NCBI RefSeq assembly: GCF_015558675.1
Contig: NZ_JADMOL010000008.1
Location: 31,918 to 95,917 of the forward strand
DNA from: Paenibacillus sp. 1001270B_150601_E10
Lineage (GTDB): Bacteria > Bacillota > Bacilli > Paenibacillales > Paenibacillaceae
Length of the DNA: 64,000 nt
Direction of reading: 5' to 3'
Positions 52,311 through 61,796 of the stretch are shown here, piece after piece (within the stretch, counting starts at the first letter, position 1; each line of letters starts with the position of its first letter). The translations under genes and the position numbers were made by a program. The notes under the pieces were generated by a model, which saw only the letters and a list, made by a program, of their open reading frames with translations, searched no databases and was not told the origin of the DNA.

Positions 52311-53847
52311 TTAGAATACTTTCGTTGTCCAAGATTCACAGTTCCATGTATCCGTAACGACATCACGGTAGAACTCAGGTTCATGGGAAATTAACAGAAT
52401 GCTCCCTTTATAAGCCTTCAAAGCGCGCTTTAGCTCATCCTTCGCGTCGACGTCCAAGTGGTTAGTCGGCTCGTCGAGCACGAGAAGGTTTGTCTCGCGA
52501 TTAATGAGTTTGCAGAGACGTACCTTTGCCTTTTCTCCCCCGCTAAGCACTTGAATCTTGCTCTCAATATGCTTCGTCGTCAGGCCGCACTTGGCAAGGG
52601 CAGCACGAACTTCAAATTGCGTATAGGACGGGAACGTCTCCCAGATCTCCTCAATACAAGTCTTATAGTTGCCTTCCTTCATTTCTTGCTCGAAATAGCC
52701 AATGTCAAGATTGTCTCCTAGCTCCACGCTGCCTTCCAAAGAAGGAATCTCCCCTAAGATGCTGCGAAGCAAGGTCGTCTTCCCGATTCCATTCGCTCCG
52801 ACCAAGGCAATCTTCTGGCCGCGCTCCATGCGGAGATCCAATGGTCTCGATAACAAGGCCTGTTGTCTCGAAGACCAGCTTCGAAGAAGCACGGGATTCT
52901 TTGAAGTTGAATTGCGGCTTCGGCTTCTCCTTCGCAAGCTCGATCACTTCCATCTTGTCAAGCTTCTTCTGTCTTGACATCGCCATATTGCGAGTCGCCA
53001 CACTTGCCTTATTGCGAGCAACGAAGTCCTTAAGCTCAGCAATTTCTTGCTGCTGGCGCTTATAGGCGGATTCGAGCTGCTGCTTCTTCATCTCATATAC
53101 TTGCTGGAATTGATCATAGTCGCCTACGTAGCGAGTCAACTGCTGATTTTCCATATGATAAATCAAGTTAATAACGCTGTTCAAGAATGGAATATCATGC
53201 GAGATCAGGATAAAGGCATTCTCATATTCCTGCAAATAGCGCTTCAACCATTCGATATGCACTTCATCCAAGTAGTTCGTAGGCTCGTCCAAGAGCAGGA
53301 TGTCAGGCTTTTCGAGAAGCAGCTTCGCAAGCAGAATCTTTGTACGCTGACCGCCGCTCAAGTCTGTTACATCTCGGTCAAGCCCAATATCCGTAATACC
53401 AAGTCCACGAGCAGTCTCCTGGATCTTCGCATCAATGAGGTAGAAATCTTGAGTCGTTAACGTATCTTGAATCGTTCCAACTTCCTCAAGCAGCTGCTCC
53501 AGCTCTTCTGGACCTACCTCACCCATCTTACCGTACATATCATTCATTTCCTGCTCTAGGTCGAAGAGATATTGGAATGCGCTGCGGAGCACGTCCTGAA
53601 TCGTCTGTCCCTTCGATAGCACGGCATGCTGATCGAGATAACCGACACGCACACGCTTCGACCATTCAACCTTGCCTTCATCGGGCTGAAGCTTTCCTGT
53701 AATGATATTCATAAAGGTGGATTTGCCTTCACCGTTCGCACCGATCAGTCCGATATGCTCTCCTTTGAGCAAACGGAAGGAAACATCACTAAAAATCGCG
53801 CGGTCGCCAAATCCGTGACTTAAACGTTCAACATTTAAAATGCTCAT
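52311..53847 (-). pseudogene. yfmM: ABC-F family ATPase (YfmM type), split by frameshift
   Basis: First ATPase module in frame from ATG 53847: Walker A LIGANGEGKSTF, signature LSGGQRTKI, Walker B ILLLDEPTNYLD, then the interdomain linker MKKQQLESAYKRQQQEIAEL and RNMAMSRQKKLDKMEV. After SSKLVFETTGLVI the frame breaks near 52846-52850; the second module continues in another frame with SRPLDLRMERGQKIALVG, ANGIGKTTLLRS, LSGGEKAKVRLCKLI and the end DTWNCESWTTKVF. Relatives read VIGYDEPLSRPL here, so about 20 bases are missing; adding 20 gives exactly 519 codons, matching the usual length of about 518 residues. ABC-F proteins act on the ribosome; this one is unlikely to be functional unless the sequence is in error. 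Confidence 0.85.
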
Positions 53848-53946
53848 TCATGACACCTTTTCCGTTAGAATTGTACTTGTCCTATTATAAGCGGAATACG
53901 CCCCTTAACTCAATGTATCGACTGCTTTTTGTTCAAAAAAAGAGTA

Positions 53947-53976
53947 TTGACACTCACCACAACAAAGTGATACCAT
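53947..53976 (+). promoter_or_regulatory. Candidate sigma-A promoter of the ABC exporter operon
   Basis: TTGACA (53947-53952) and TACCAT (53971-53976) with an 18-base spacer, 60 bases before the ATPase gene start. Confidence 0.5.
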
Positions 53977-54035
53977 ATTCTCCCTGTCTCTTTTGAGACG
54001 TCACATCATCTTTTTATATAAAGGAGGGTTATCAC

Positions 54036-55013
54036 TTGATCGAAGTCAACGGAATAAGCAAATCGTTCCTGGTGGCAAAGCGGCCATCCGGTCTGTGGCA
54101 TGCCGTAAAGTCTGTGCTGCATCGCGAGTACACCACTGTAGAGGCTATCAAGGATATTTCATTTTCCATTCAATCTGGAGAAATTGTGGGCTATATCGGG
54201 CCTAACGGTGCAGGGAAATCCACCACCATCAAGATCATGAGCGGCATTCTGGTGCCAGACCAGGGTACCTGCAGCATTATGGGTTATACACCATGGACGG
54301 ATCGCACCAACTATGTCAAAAACATTGGGGTTGTATTCGGGCAACGCACACAGCTATGGTGGGATGTTCCGGTAATGGATTCATACGAGCTTCTTCGTGA
54401 TATTTACAAGATTCCGGAAAAGGCTTACAAATCCACACTTGAGCTGCTGATCGAAACATTGGATCTGTCGGATATCATCCACACGCCTGTTCGCCAGCTC
54501 AGCCTGGGCCAGCGCATGCGCTGCGAGATTGGAGCGTCCCTGCTTCATAGCCCAGACGTCCTCTTCTTGGACGAGCCGACCATCGGATTAGATGCGGTCT
54601 CCAAGATTGCAGTCAGACAATTCATTCAAACCGTTAATAAAGAACGCGGTATTACTGTCATTTTAACAACCCATGATATGAACGACATTGAGGCATTGGC
54701 AGAGCGAATTCTGTTGATCGGCAAGGGAACCCTTCTATACGATGGGAATGTTCAAGGTTTGCGAGGAAGATTCGGCACGCGAAGGACCATCACAGCGGAG
54801 TATCAAGACCACCACCTTCCTCTTAATCTTCCAGATGTCACGATCCTTTCTGCTACTTCTAACCGTGCGATTCTCAGTGTAGATACCGAACTGAATAATG
54901 TCTCGGATATCATTCAACAGCTATCCAATCAGGTACAGCTTATGGATGTTACGATTCAAGCTCAGCCTATTGAAGATATTATTGTTCAAATGTACAGGGA
55001 GTATCAGCTATGA
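54036..55013 (+). CDS. ABC exporter ATP-binding protein
   Basis: 325 residues. Walker A IGPNGAGKSTTIKI, Q-loop VVFGQRTQLWWDVP, signature LSLGQRMRCE (S-L-G-Q in place of S-G-G-Q), Walker B VLFLDEPTIGLD, H-loop LTTHDMNDIEAL, plus a C-terminal extension of about 90 residues. The FGQRxQLWWDxP Q-loop is characteristic of the ATPases that partner PF06182 (ABC2_membrane_6, DUF990) permeases. TTG start after AGGAGGGTTATCAC. First gene of a three-gene exporter operon. Confidence 0.9.
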   Translation: MIEVNGISKSFLVAKRPSGLWHAVKSVLHREYTTVEAIKDISFSIQSGEIVGYIGPNGAGKSTTIKIMSGILVPDQGTCSIMGYTPWTDRTNYVKNIGVVFGQRTQLWWDVPVMDSYELLRDIYKIPEKAYKSTLELLIETLDLSDIIHTPVRQLSLGQRMRCEIGASLLHSPDVLFLDEPTIGLDAVSKIAVRQFIQTVNKERGITVILTTHDMNDIEALAERILLIGKGTLLYDGNVQGLRGRFGTRRTITAEYQDHHLPLNLPDVTILSATSNRAILSVDTELNNVSDIIQQLSNQVQLMDVTIQAQPIEDIIVQMYREYQL

Positions 55014-55816
55014 GACACTCAACCTGGGCGATACTCAGACTTCGCTTTCAAAATGGCTTGCAGTATCGGGCCGCAGCCCTTGCAGGGCTTGGAACCCAGT
55101 TGTTCTTTGGGTTTGTATTCATTATGGTCTTTGAGGCCTTTTACGCTTTTGGACCTAAAGATCCTGGGATGACTTTGGAACAGGTTATTACTTATTCTTG
55201 GCTAAAACAGGCCTTTCTCTCTCTCGTCATCTTATGGATGAGAGACAACGAGCTGTTTCAGCTCATTACTTCAGGCAATATCGCTTATGAACTTTGCCGA
55301 CCTTGCCGCATCTATGATTTTTGGTATGCAAAGCTGCTTGGACAGCGATTATCAAGTGCCGTTCTACGATGCTTGCCCATTTTGATTATCGTGATCTTTC
55401 TGCCGGCACCATATGGACTTACGGCTCCACCAGATGCAGCATCATTTGTGCTGTTCATCATCGCCTTATTGGTTGGAACTCTCATGGTTGTCGCGATATC
55501 GATGCTGATATATATATCTGTCTTTGTGACGATGAATCCATCGGGCTCCATTCTGCTTTTTGCCGTCTTTTCCGAGTTTTTTGCAGGGTTCCTTATTCCC
55601 GTTCCGCTAATGCCGGATTGGATGCAGCGGATTGTGTATGTGCTGCCGTTTCATTACACCGTCGACTTTCCGTTCCGCATCTTTACAGGGCATATCTCGA
55701 AGCTTGAGGCTATTCAAGGAATCGGCATGCAGATCTTATGGCTAGTAGCATTGGTGGTCGTGGGTTCTTGGCTGATGAACCGAACAATGCGCCGAATTGT
55801 CGTACAAGGAGGATAA
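55010..55816 (+). CDS. ABC-2 type permease, PF06182-like (first)
   Basis: 268 residues, six membrane helices. LRLRFQNGLQYRAAALAGLG at the start, LSLVILWMRDNELFQLITSG, NIAYELCRPCRIYDFWYAKL (coupling segment) and VYVLPFHYTVDFPFRIFTGH near the end are family features. Exporters of this family in other bacteria extrude drugs or viologens. ATGA overlap with the ATPase gene (55010-55013). The two permeases of the operon probably form a heterodimer. Confidence 0.88.
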   Translation: MRHSTWAILRLRFQNGLQYRAAALAGLGTQLFFGFVFIMVFEAFYAFGPKDPGMTLEQVITYSWLKQAFLSLVILWMRDNELFQLITSGNIAYELCRPCRIYDFWYAKLLGQRLSSAVLRCLPILIIVIFLPAPYGLTAPPDAASFVLFIIALLVGTLMVVAISMLIYISVFVTMNPSGSILLFAVFSEFFAGFLIPVPLMPDWMQRIVYVLPFHYTVDFPFRIFTGHISKLEAIQGIGMQILWLVALVVVGSWLMNRTMRRIVVQGG

Positions 55817-55821
55817 GGACG

Positions 55822-56601
55822 ATGGCTTTATATTTTCGCTATATGATCATCCTGCTGAAGTCGCAGCTGCAGTACCGTGCTTCGTTTATTATGCTTACGA
55901 TTGGCCAATGCTTCACGCCATTAACATCGTTAGCAGCCATGTATTTTCTATTCGAACGATTTGGGCAAATAAAAGGATGGACCTATCATGAGGTTGCGCT
56001 ATGCTTTGCTGTAACCTATATTGCTTTTTCGATTACGGAGTGCTTTGCACGAGGATTTGACACTTTTTCAAGCCTTGTTCGCGACGGCGAGTTCGACCGG
56101 CTGCTTCTTCGTCCCCGCAGCACCGTGCTTCAGGTGCTTGGTTCAAAGTTTGAATTTTCGCGTATCGGAAGATTGGGATTCAGCATTGGATTGCTGATAT
56201 GGGCTATGCTTCAGATGCCGACACCCTGGACAACCATGAAGCTCGCCACGCTTATTCTGATGATAGCGGGTGGCATCATTATCTACCTAAGCATCTTCAT
56301 CATGGCTGCCACCTTAAGCTTCTGGACGATTCAAGGTATTGAGATTGTCAATGTACTAACCGACGGCGGCCGGGAGATGACACAATATCCATTAAGTATT
56401 TATCATAAAAATATACGGCGCTTTTTTACCTTTATTATTCCTTTTGCTTGCGTCAACTATTTGCCGCTCATGGTGCTTGTGGATCATAAAGAAGCACAGC
56501 CATTCTATTCGCTGCTGCCGCTCGTCAGCGTGCTTCTATTGATCCCAAGCATCTGGTTATGGAGATTCGGGGTTCGTCATTACCGATCAACAGGATCGTA
56601 G
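55822..56601 (+). CDS. ABC-2 type permease, PF06182-like (second)
   Basis: 259 residues, six membrane helices. MIILLKSQLQYRASFIMLTI, ARGFDTFSSLVRDGEFDRLL, LRPRSTVLQVLGSKFEFSRI (the coupling segment), GIEIVNVLTDGGREMTQYPL and IPFACVNYLPLMVLV. Start 55822 with AAGGAGGATAAGGAC, five bases after the first permease gene. Closed by the terminator at 56616. Together: ATPase plus two permeases, a complete exporter. Confidence 0.88.
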   Translation: MALYFRYMIILLKSQLQYRASFIMLTIGQCFTPLTSLAAMYFLFERFGQIKGWTYHEVALCFAVTYIAFSITECFARGFDTFSSLVRDGEFDRLLLRPRSTVLQVLGSKFEFSRIGRLGFSIGLLIWAMLQMPTPWTTMKLATLILMIAGGIIIYLSIFIMAATLSFWTIQGIEIVNVLTDGGREMTQYPLSIYHKNIRRFFTFIIPFACVNYLPLMVLVDHKEAQPFYSLLPLVSVLLLIPSIWLWRFGVRHYRSTGS

Positions 56602-56615
56602 CTTAATGTCAAAAA

Positions 56616-56634
56616 GGGCTAGCTTAGCTAGCCC
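56616..56634 (+). terminator. Terminator of the ABC exporter operon
   Basis: Eight-pair perfect stem GGGCTAGC/GCTAGCCC with a three-base loop, then CTTTTA on plus and AAAAA before the stem, so it can also act on the minus strand. Confidence 0.85.
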
Positions 56635-56666
56635 CTTTTACATTTTAATAAGGAAGCTTTCAACGT

Positions 56667-57395
56667 TTACAACGATTGAAAGAAGATCCACACACCTAAT
56701 CCCATTATGAGCAGACCACCCCCCATGCTGGAATAATGGTACAGCTCGCTTGGCTCCCCATTATCAATCCACAACCCGTAGGATATCTTGAACAGCAGCT
56801 CACGAAAAGCCTCGAAACGAAAGATAGCATATCCCCAAGCGAAAGCAGCGATAGCTAGCACTAAGAAGGGTACAGTACCGTTGCGGTCATGATATTGTTC
56901 AAATGCGGCCCTAACGAACTCTATTGGGTGGTAATACTCTTCCCCTGGTTGAAGAAGACGTTCAGAACCGCTATAAACCACCATATGGGAATACCATTGC
57001 TCCTTCTCGTCATATGCTATAAGATTGCCAGAAAGATTCTCTACTCGATAGACTTTGCCGTTTGGATAGGTGACCTCATACTGGATTTCAGATTCATAAT
57101 CGTCTGCTGCTGAAGCTTTAGAAACAGACTGCCGCTGCTGGACAAGATAGTCTTCTCCGCCCAGTATGACCTTCTTCCCCTCCGTACCGTTCTCCACGGT
57201 AAGCACCTTATGCCCGTACCAGGCAGACGACGCATAGGTGATCACATTTGAAGCTTCCGACTGCTTGCTGTATTTCACATTGTCGATAAAAAAGATCTTC
57301 TTTCCATAATAAGACGGTGCCCATACAATGAGAAGCACGACAACTGACGCCAAACCGAGATAACCCATCCATTGCTTCACGGAGAGCTTCTTCAT
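56667..57395 (-). CDS. Hypothetical membrane protein
   Basis: 242 residues. One helix at the N-terminus (MGYLGLASVVVLLIVWAPSY), an exported domain of about 130 residues (DNVKYSKQSEASNVITYASS, TYPNGKVYRVENLSGNLIAY) and two C-terminal helices (VPFLVLAIAAFAWGYAIFRF, GGGLLIMGLGVWIFFQ). No family recognised. GGGAGGAGTTCG ribosome site. Monocistronic. Confidence 0.7.
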   Translation of the reverse strand: MKKLSVKQWMGYLGLASVVVLLIVWAPSYYGKKIFFIDNVKYSKQSEASNVITYASSAWYGHKVLTVENGTEGKKVILGGEDYLVQQRQSVSKASAADDYESEIQYEVTYPNGKVYRVENLSGNLIAYDEKEQWYSHMVVYSGSERLLQPGEEYYHPIEFVRAAFEQYHDRNGTVPFLVLAIAAFAWGYAIFRFEAFRELLFKISYGLWIDNGEPSELYHYSSMGGGLLIMGLGVWIFFQSL

Positions 57396-57477
57396 CGAAC
57401 TCCTCCCATAATGATCGTTCAGATCTTATCTCCCGGTGCACATCTATGGTGAATCGATCCTATTAAATCTACATACG

Positions 57478-57942
57478 TTAGAACTCCTCAAGGCGCTTCA
57501 TAAAATCTTCCTCGGAGATCACTTCATAGCCACTGCGCTTAAGCAAGGCAGCCGTGACTCCATTGCCAGCCATACGCACGCCACTGAACTCGCCATTATA
57601 TATCATGCTGCTGCCGCAAGACGGGCTGTTCTCTTTCAGTACGACGAGAGTGGCATCTAATTCATGTATGATATCAAGCGTCTTCTTCGCCCCTTCGACG
57701 TAAGCATCCGTTACATCCTTACCGCCTCGGTCCATGATTCTTGCTTTGCCATCGAGCACATCAAAGCCGTCCCCGTTTATAATTTCGGCAGGTTCACGAG
57801 GTGTTGGCAACCCGCCAAGCAGCTCGGGACATACCGCAACCGCTTTTTTCTCATCTACAAGCTGCTTTAATTTTTCATTTAAGCGATGTGTAGCATTATA
57901 TCGAACTTCCAGTCCTGCCAAGCATGAGCTTACGACAATCAT
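57478..57942 (-). CDS. DUF523 family protein (YbbK-like)
   Basis: 154 residues. VVSSCLAGLEVRYNATHRLN with Cys at position 7, VAVCPELLGGLPTPREPAEI with the second Cys, and VVLKENSPSCGSSMIYNGEF with the third; these cysteines are the hallmark of DUF523 and may hold an Fe-S cluster. Function unknown; some members are fused to DUF1722. ATGA overlap (57942-57939) with the kinase gene upstream, so it is co-translated with it. Confidence 0.9.
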   Translation of the reverse strand: MIVVSSCLAGLEVRYNATHRLNEKLKQLVDEKKAVAVCPELLGGLPTPREPAEIINGDGFDVLDGKARIMDRGGKDVTDAYVEGAKKTLDIIHELDATLVVLKENSPSCGSSMIYNGEFSGVRMAGNGVTAALLKRSGYEVISEEDFMKRLEEF

Positions 57943-58919
57943 TCCATTGCTCCTCTCAACGATTCAAGCACATGAAGCGTATATGTGTGACTTTGCTTAT
58001 AGGATGCCTGATCATCATACTCAACTGCAAAGACATAAGTATTCATCATACAGAGCAGCAACTGGTAGCTCTGTCTCCTTTTTATTGCCTCATTTGAGGA
58101 TTCAAGCTTCTTCCCATAGCCTCTTATCAGCGATGCTTCCTCGCCCCACAGCACGTATTCATATTCGGGATCAGCAAACATCGCGCGGTCGACATCGATG
58201 AGAGCGGTAATTTGCCATTCCCCATTGATCTTTGCAACCACCACATTGGGATCCCATAGATCATTATGTACCAAGCACGGTGTTTTGACTTCTTTGTATA
58301 ACGGAATCAAAGATTCGTATACCGACTCCATTTGATTCAAATGCTGTTCCTCTAACAATTGATATTGGCGCAGCCGATCAAGCATCTCATCTACAAATGC
58401 TTTCATAACATCTGCCCAGCTTCGTGAACCGCGAACTTGACCTAAGCTTGTCGGCCAGCCAAATTGCTCATGGTGGATTCCATGCATCAAAGCCACAAAT
58501 CCGCCAAGCTGTTCCAACAGCCCCGCCCTAGCCTCCTTCGGTACAGAAGGATCATTTAGCGGAATCCCCTCTACTCGTTCCATAAGGATATAGGTCCTCG
58601 ATAAGACCTCTTTAGAGTCATCCATTCGGATGACTCGCGGAACCGGAATTCCACGATCAGCAAGCAGGCTATAAATAAATGGCTCGGCGGTCATCATTGT
58701 TTTCTCAAAGTCCATTAGCAGTTCGGTGTTGATCGGCCCGACACGCAGCACATACTGAGGCTCAAAGTCATCTCTCTTCAATAGATACGTTGTATTGAAC
58801 AGCCCTCCACGAAGCAAAGTATAGGTCCAGCTCTCTGCTTGAGGCAGATCGGCTGCACGAATGACCGCTTCTAATTCGGTGGAATCCAACTCTTTGTATA
58901 TTCTAGATGTGTAATTCAT
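57939..58919 (-). CDS. Aminoglycoside phosphotransferase-family kinase
   Basis: 326 residues. Catalytic loop TPCLVHNDLWDPNVVV and metal site ITALIDVDRAMFADPEYE are intact; N-lobe FNTTYLLKRDDFEPQYVLRV. The substrate is not apparent: related kinases act on antibiotics, homoserine, fructosamine or methylthioribose. GAAGGAGACAGCAG before the ATG. It is third of the window's APH-fold genes, forming an operon with the DUF523 gene. Confidence 0.85.
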   Translation of the reverse strand: MNYTSRIYKELDSTELEAVIRAADLPQAESWTYTLLRGGLFNTTYLLKRDDFEPQYVLRVGPINTELLMDFEKTMMTAEPFIYSLLADRGIPVPRVIRMDDSKEVLSRTYILMERVEGIPLNDPSVPKEARAGLLEQLGGFVALMHGIHHEQFGWPTSLGQVRGSRSWADVMKAFVDEMLDRLRQYQLLEEQHLNQMESVYESLIPLYKEVKTPCLVHNDLWDPNVVVAKINGEWQITALIDVDRAMFADPEYEYVLWGEEASLIRGYGKKLESSNEAIKRRQSYQLLLCMMNTYVFAVEYDDQASYKQSHTYTLHVLESLRGAME

Positions 58920-58985
58920 CTGCTGTCTCCTTCATATGCCATATTGGACCTATTTTACCACGAGTGAAATAGGCATCCTATGAAA

Positions 58986-59013
58986 AATCCCCACTCCATA
59001 ATGAGTGAGGATT
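58986..59013 (-). terminator. Terminator of the acyl-CoA synthetase gene
   Basis: Stem AATCCCCACTC/GAGTGAGGATT with one mismatch, six-base loop, TTTTTC following on the minus strand; 46 bases after the stop at 59059. Confidence 0.8.
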
Positions 59014-59058
59014 CCATTCTTAGATATTGTTGATTAGATATTGAAACCATGAATGACT

Positions 59059-60660
59059 TCATGCTTCTTTTGCGGCAGATTCTGCCCGACGCTTCTCCTG
59101 CTCCCGAAGCTCAATTCTCCGAATCTTGCCTGAGCTTGTCTTGGGAAGGTCCTCGATGAATTCAATCCGACGAGGATATTTGTACGGGGCTGTACAGTGT
59201 TTTACATGATCCTGAAGCTCTCTGACCAGCTCATCAGAAGCTTGTACGCCATCTTTTAATACAATGAAGGCTTTTACGACATGGCCTCGCGTCTCATCTG
59301 GGCTGGCAACTGCTGCACATTCCTTGACAGCCTCATGTTTCATCAAAGCCTCTTCCACTTCAAAAGGCCCAATCGTATAGCCTGAGCTGATAATGATGTC
59401 ATCGCCTCGGCCTTCAAACCAGAAGTAGCCCTCTTCATCCTTATACGCGCGATCACCAGTAATAAAGTATTCACCGTGAATAGCGGCAGCTTTGCGTTCA
59501 GGCGCCTTGTAATAGGATTCGAAGAGTGCTGGCATTGAGATGTGAACCGCAATATCTCCAACTTCGCCGGGTGCAGCAACCTTTCCTTTCTCATTCACAA
59601 CTTCGACCAAACCTGGAGAAATCGCCTTGCCCATCGATCCTATCTTCAGCTTCGTATCCGTAAGATTGCCGATCAGCAAAGTGCTCTCCGTTTGTCCATA
59701 GCCGTCTCGAATGGCGATGCCGAAGTACTTATGAAAGGTTTGAATCACTTCTTGATTGAGCGGCTCCCCAGCTGAAACGGCCGTTCGCAGTGAGGAAAGA
59801 TCATAATGCTCGATCCCGGATGTTTTTGCCATCAAGCGGTATTCCGTTGGTGTACAACACATAACCTGTATACGATACTTCTGAATAAGCTCCAAATAAC
59901 GCTTCGGCTTAAAAGTCCCATCATATACAAATCCAGTCGCCCCTCTTCCAAGCACAGACAAGAACGGACTCCATATCCACTTCTGCCATCCTGGAGCTGC
60001 CGTCGCCCATACGAAATCGGATTCCTTAATATCAAGCCACGATGAAGTAATGCGCAGATGGGCATATCCCCATCCATGACGATGAATAACACCCTTTGGA
60101 TTGCCTGTCGTGCCAGACGTGTAGGCAAGGATGGCCATATCGTCACGGTGTGTTGGAAGAGGCACCGTTGACAGTTCTTGCTGTTCATCCATAAGCTTCA
60201 CAAGATTGAGCCAAGAATCTTGATGCCCGTTATTGTCCAAGGTTAAGCGGTATTGAAGCGAAGGAAGCTCTTCCTCAATCTGCTCCACCTCTTCTATTCC
60301 TTCTGGCCATGCGATGACTGCCTTTGCCTCAGCATGTCGAATGCGATAGGACAAGTCCTTTGCTCGAAGCATTTGAGAGGAAGGTATAACGGCAAGCCCA
60401 AGCTTCATACATGCCAGGTAGATAACATATGAAATAATCCTCCGCGGGATCATCACCAATACGCGATCCCCTTTTACGAGGCCTAATTGATTGAGCAAAG
60501 CAGCAAGCTTATTCATTTGCTTCGTCAGCTCGCCATAGGTGATCTGCTCTTCATGACCAGACTCGTCCAGATATACTAGAGCGAGCTTCTCAGGATCATG
60601 ACGTTCAATCTCCATCGTAAGATTATAATTCTCAGGTGCAATCCAATCTCGATAATCCAT
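59059..60660 (-). CDS. AMP-dependent acyl-CoA synthetase (medium-chain/acetate type)
   Basis: 533 residues, ANL superfamily. Phosphate loop LAYTSGTTGNPKGVIH, GYGQTESTLLIGN (A5), YFITGDRAYKDEEGYFWFEG (A7), GRGDDIIISSGYTIGPFEVE (A8 hinge) and PKTSSGKIRRIELR with the catalytic Lys (A10). The signature GTKLKIGSMGKAISP-like segment and hydrophobic substrate pocket resemble Bacillus YtcI and MACS-type enzymes that activate short or medium carboxylic acids. Start 60660 chosen because AAGGAGACGGATAAG precedes it; a longer frame begins at 60705. Lies downstream of the BtrH-like gene in the same direction (157 bases). Confidence 0.9.
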   Translation of the reverse strand: MDYRDWIAPENYNLTMEIERHDPEKLALVYLDESGHEEQITYGELTKQMNKLAALLNQLGLVKGDRVLVMIPRRIISYVIYLACMKLGLAVIPSSQMLRAKDLSYRIRHAEAKAVIAWPEGIEEVEQIEEELPSLQYRLTLDNNGHQDSWLNLVKLMDEQQELSTVPLPTHRDDMAILAYTSGTTGNPKGVIHRHGWGYAHLRITSSWLDIKESDFVWATAAPGWQKWIWSPFLSVLGRGATGFVYDGTFKPKRYLELIQKYRIQVMCCTPTEYRLMAKTSGIEHYDLSSLRTAVSAGEPLNQEVIQTFHKYFGIAIRDGYGQTESTLLIGNLTDTKLKIGSMGKAISPGLVEVVNEKGKVAAPGEVGDIAVHISMPALFESYYKAPERKAAAIHGEYFITGDRAYKDEEGYFWFEGRGDDIIISSGYTIGPFEVEEALMKHEAVKECAAVASPDETRGHVVKAFIVLKDGVQASDELVRELQDHVKHCTAPYKYPRRIEFIEDLPKTSSGKIRRIELREQEKRRAESAAKEA

Positions 60661-60817
60661 CTTATCCGTCTCCTTAACATCCAACATCGATCCAAATGAT
60701 CTCAATCTATGATGAAGTACTAATACTAGGTTCTAAGCAATAATTATAGCACACGAAGAAAAGGTTGTACGTGCACTTTCATCTAGAAATGAGTTCTTCA
60801 TTGGGATTTGTTAGAGG

Positions 60818-61777
60818 CTAAATGACATGACTCGATCTGAGAGACAAGCTCCAGTCCTGCTCTAATTGTTTAAGCTCCTGGCAGATTCGGATTACGACTT
60901 CTTGATTGATTTTTCCGTTATAGATCGCCATCAGAAATGTTTGCTTTAAGGCTCTTGCCTTCTGAGCAGTCTGCTGCAGCAAGGTTATGGTACTCGCCTC
61001 TCCATCGTTGCGCTCCAAATAGCAGGAATACAAATAACGCGAGCCTCCAAGAAATTTAAAGGCATGTGCGCAGCATTCGTAAAGATCGATCGACTTCTCA
61101 AAAGGCGAATCTTTCGTTCCATTCACAAACCCGATGATTGAGTCGTACAACAAAAATTCATCTCGATAGCTATTCATCCATGTCTCATGTCTTTCCTTGA
61201 TGATCGTGCGTTGATTCGTAGGAATGATGCCATCTGTACGGTAAACAGTCAACGCTGCTTGCTCTTGATTGAATGCTGTCGGGAGACTGCATAATGGAAT
61301 GATCTCCTCTTCCGATAACCATCCTTCAAATTCCGGGTACGTATCTTTCACCCGATAGGCAGATACTCCCTGTTCTTCCGACCAGCCTTTGATCCAAAAA
61401 GAGTGGAGAGCTTGAAGATCTGCAAAGTGAGTTGGCTTCACATAAGGTACTTGGCCACAAACGACCCATAGAAAGACCGAGGACTGATCTTTCGATGTCT
61501 CCTTCAGCTCGTGCTCAATGCCGAAATAATCGTCATAGCGCTTCTCACTATAAGGAACCTTAATCAAATCAAGTTCGGATACCTTAAAGCAAGGCGAATC
61601 AAACATCCACGTTTTGAGCTTCTTTACGAACAAATGGTCATAGATGACGTCTGAGCTGACGCAGACGTTGTAATACAGCAGCTCTGCTGGAATTCCCCAC
61701 TGCTGAAGCGCAAGCGCCACTTGAATCTGCCTGCAGTCCAGCACGCTTAGCGCATAGTCCAACTTCTCTTTAAACAT
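60818..61777 (-). CDS. Putative BtrH-like cysteine protein linked to an ABC exporter
   Basis: 319 residues, no signal peptide. The layout recalls BtrH_N-type (papain-like acyltransferase/peptidase) domains: LDCRQIQVALALQQWGIPAE with Cys15 at the start of a helix, FLWVVCGQVPYVKPTH, then LQALHSFWIKGWSEEQGVSA with His125 and YRVKDTYPEFEGWLSEEEI with Asp145, giving a plausible Cys-His-Asp triad. The C-terminal half is helical and unassigned. It starts 20 bases after the second permease gene of the exporter, so it is part of that operon. A role in processing or transferring the exported product is an inference; the family call is tentative. Confidence 0.6.
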   Translation of the reverse strand: MFKEKLDYALSVLDCRQIQVALALQQWGIPAELLYYNVCVSSDVIYDHLFVKKLKTWMFDSPCFKVSELDLIKVPYSEKRYDDYFGIEHELKETSKDQSSVFLWVVCGQVPYVKPTHFADLQALHSFWIKGWSEEQGVSAYRVKDTYPEFEGWLSEEEIIPLCSLPTAFNQEQAALTVYRTDGIIPTNQRTIIKERHETWMNSYRDEFLLYDSIIGFVNGTKDSPFEKSIDLYECCAHAFKFLGGSRYLYSCYLERNDGEASTITLLQQTAQKARALKQTFLMAIYNGKINQEVVIRICQELKQLEQDWSLSLRSSHVI

Positions 61778-61796
61778 CTGCTATCCACGCTCCTTA

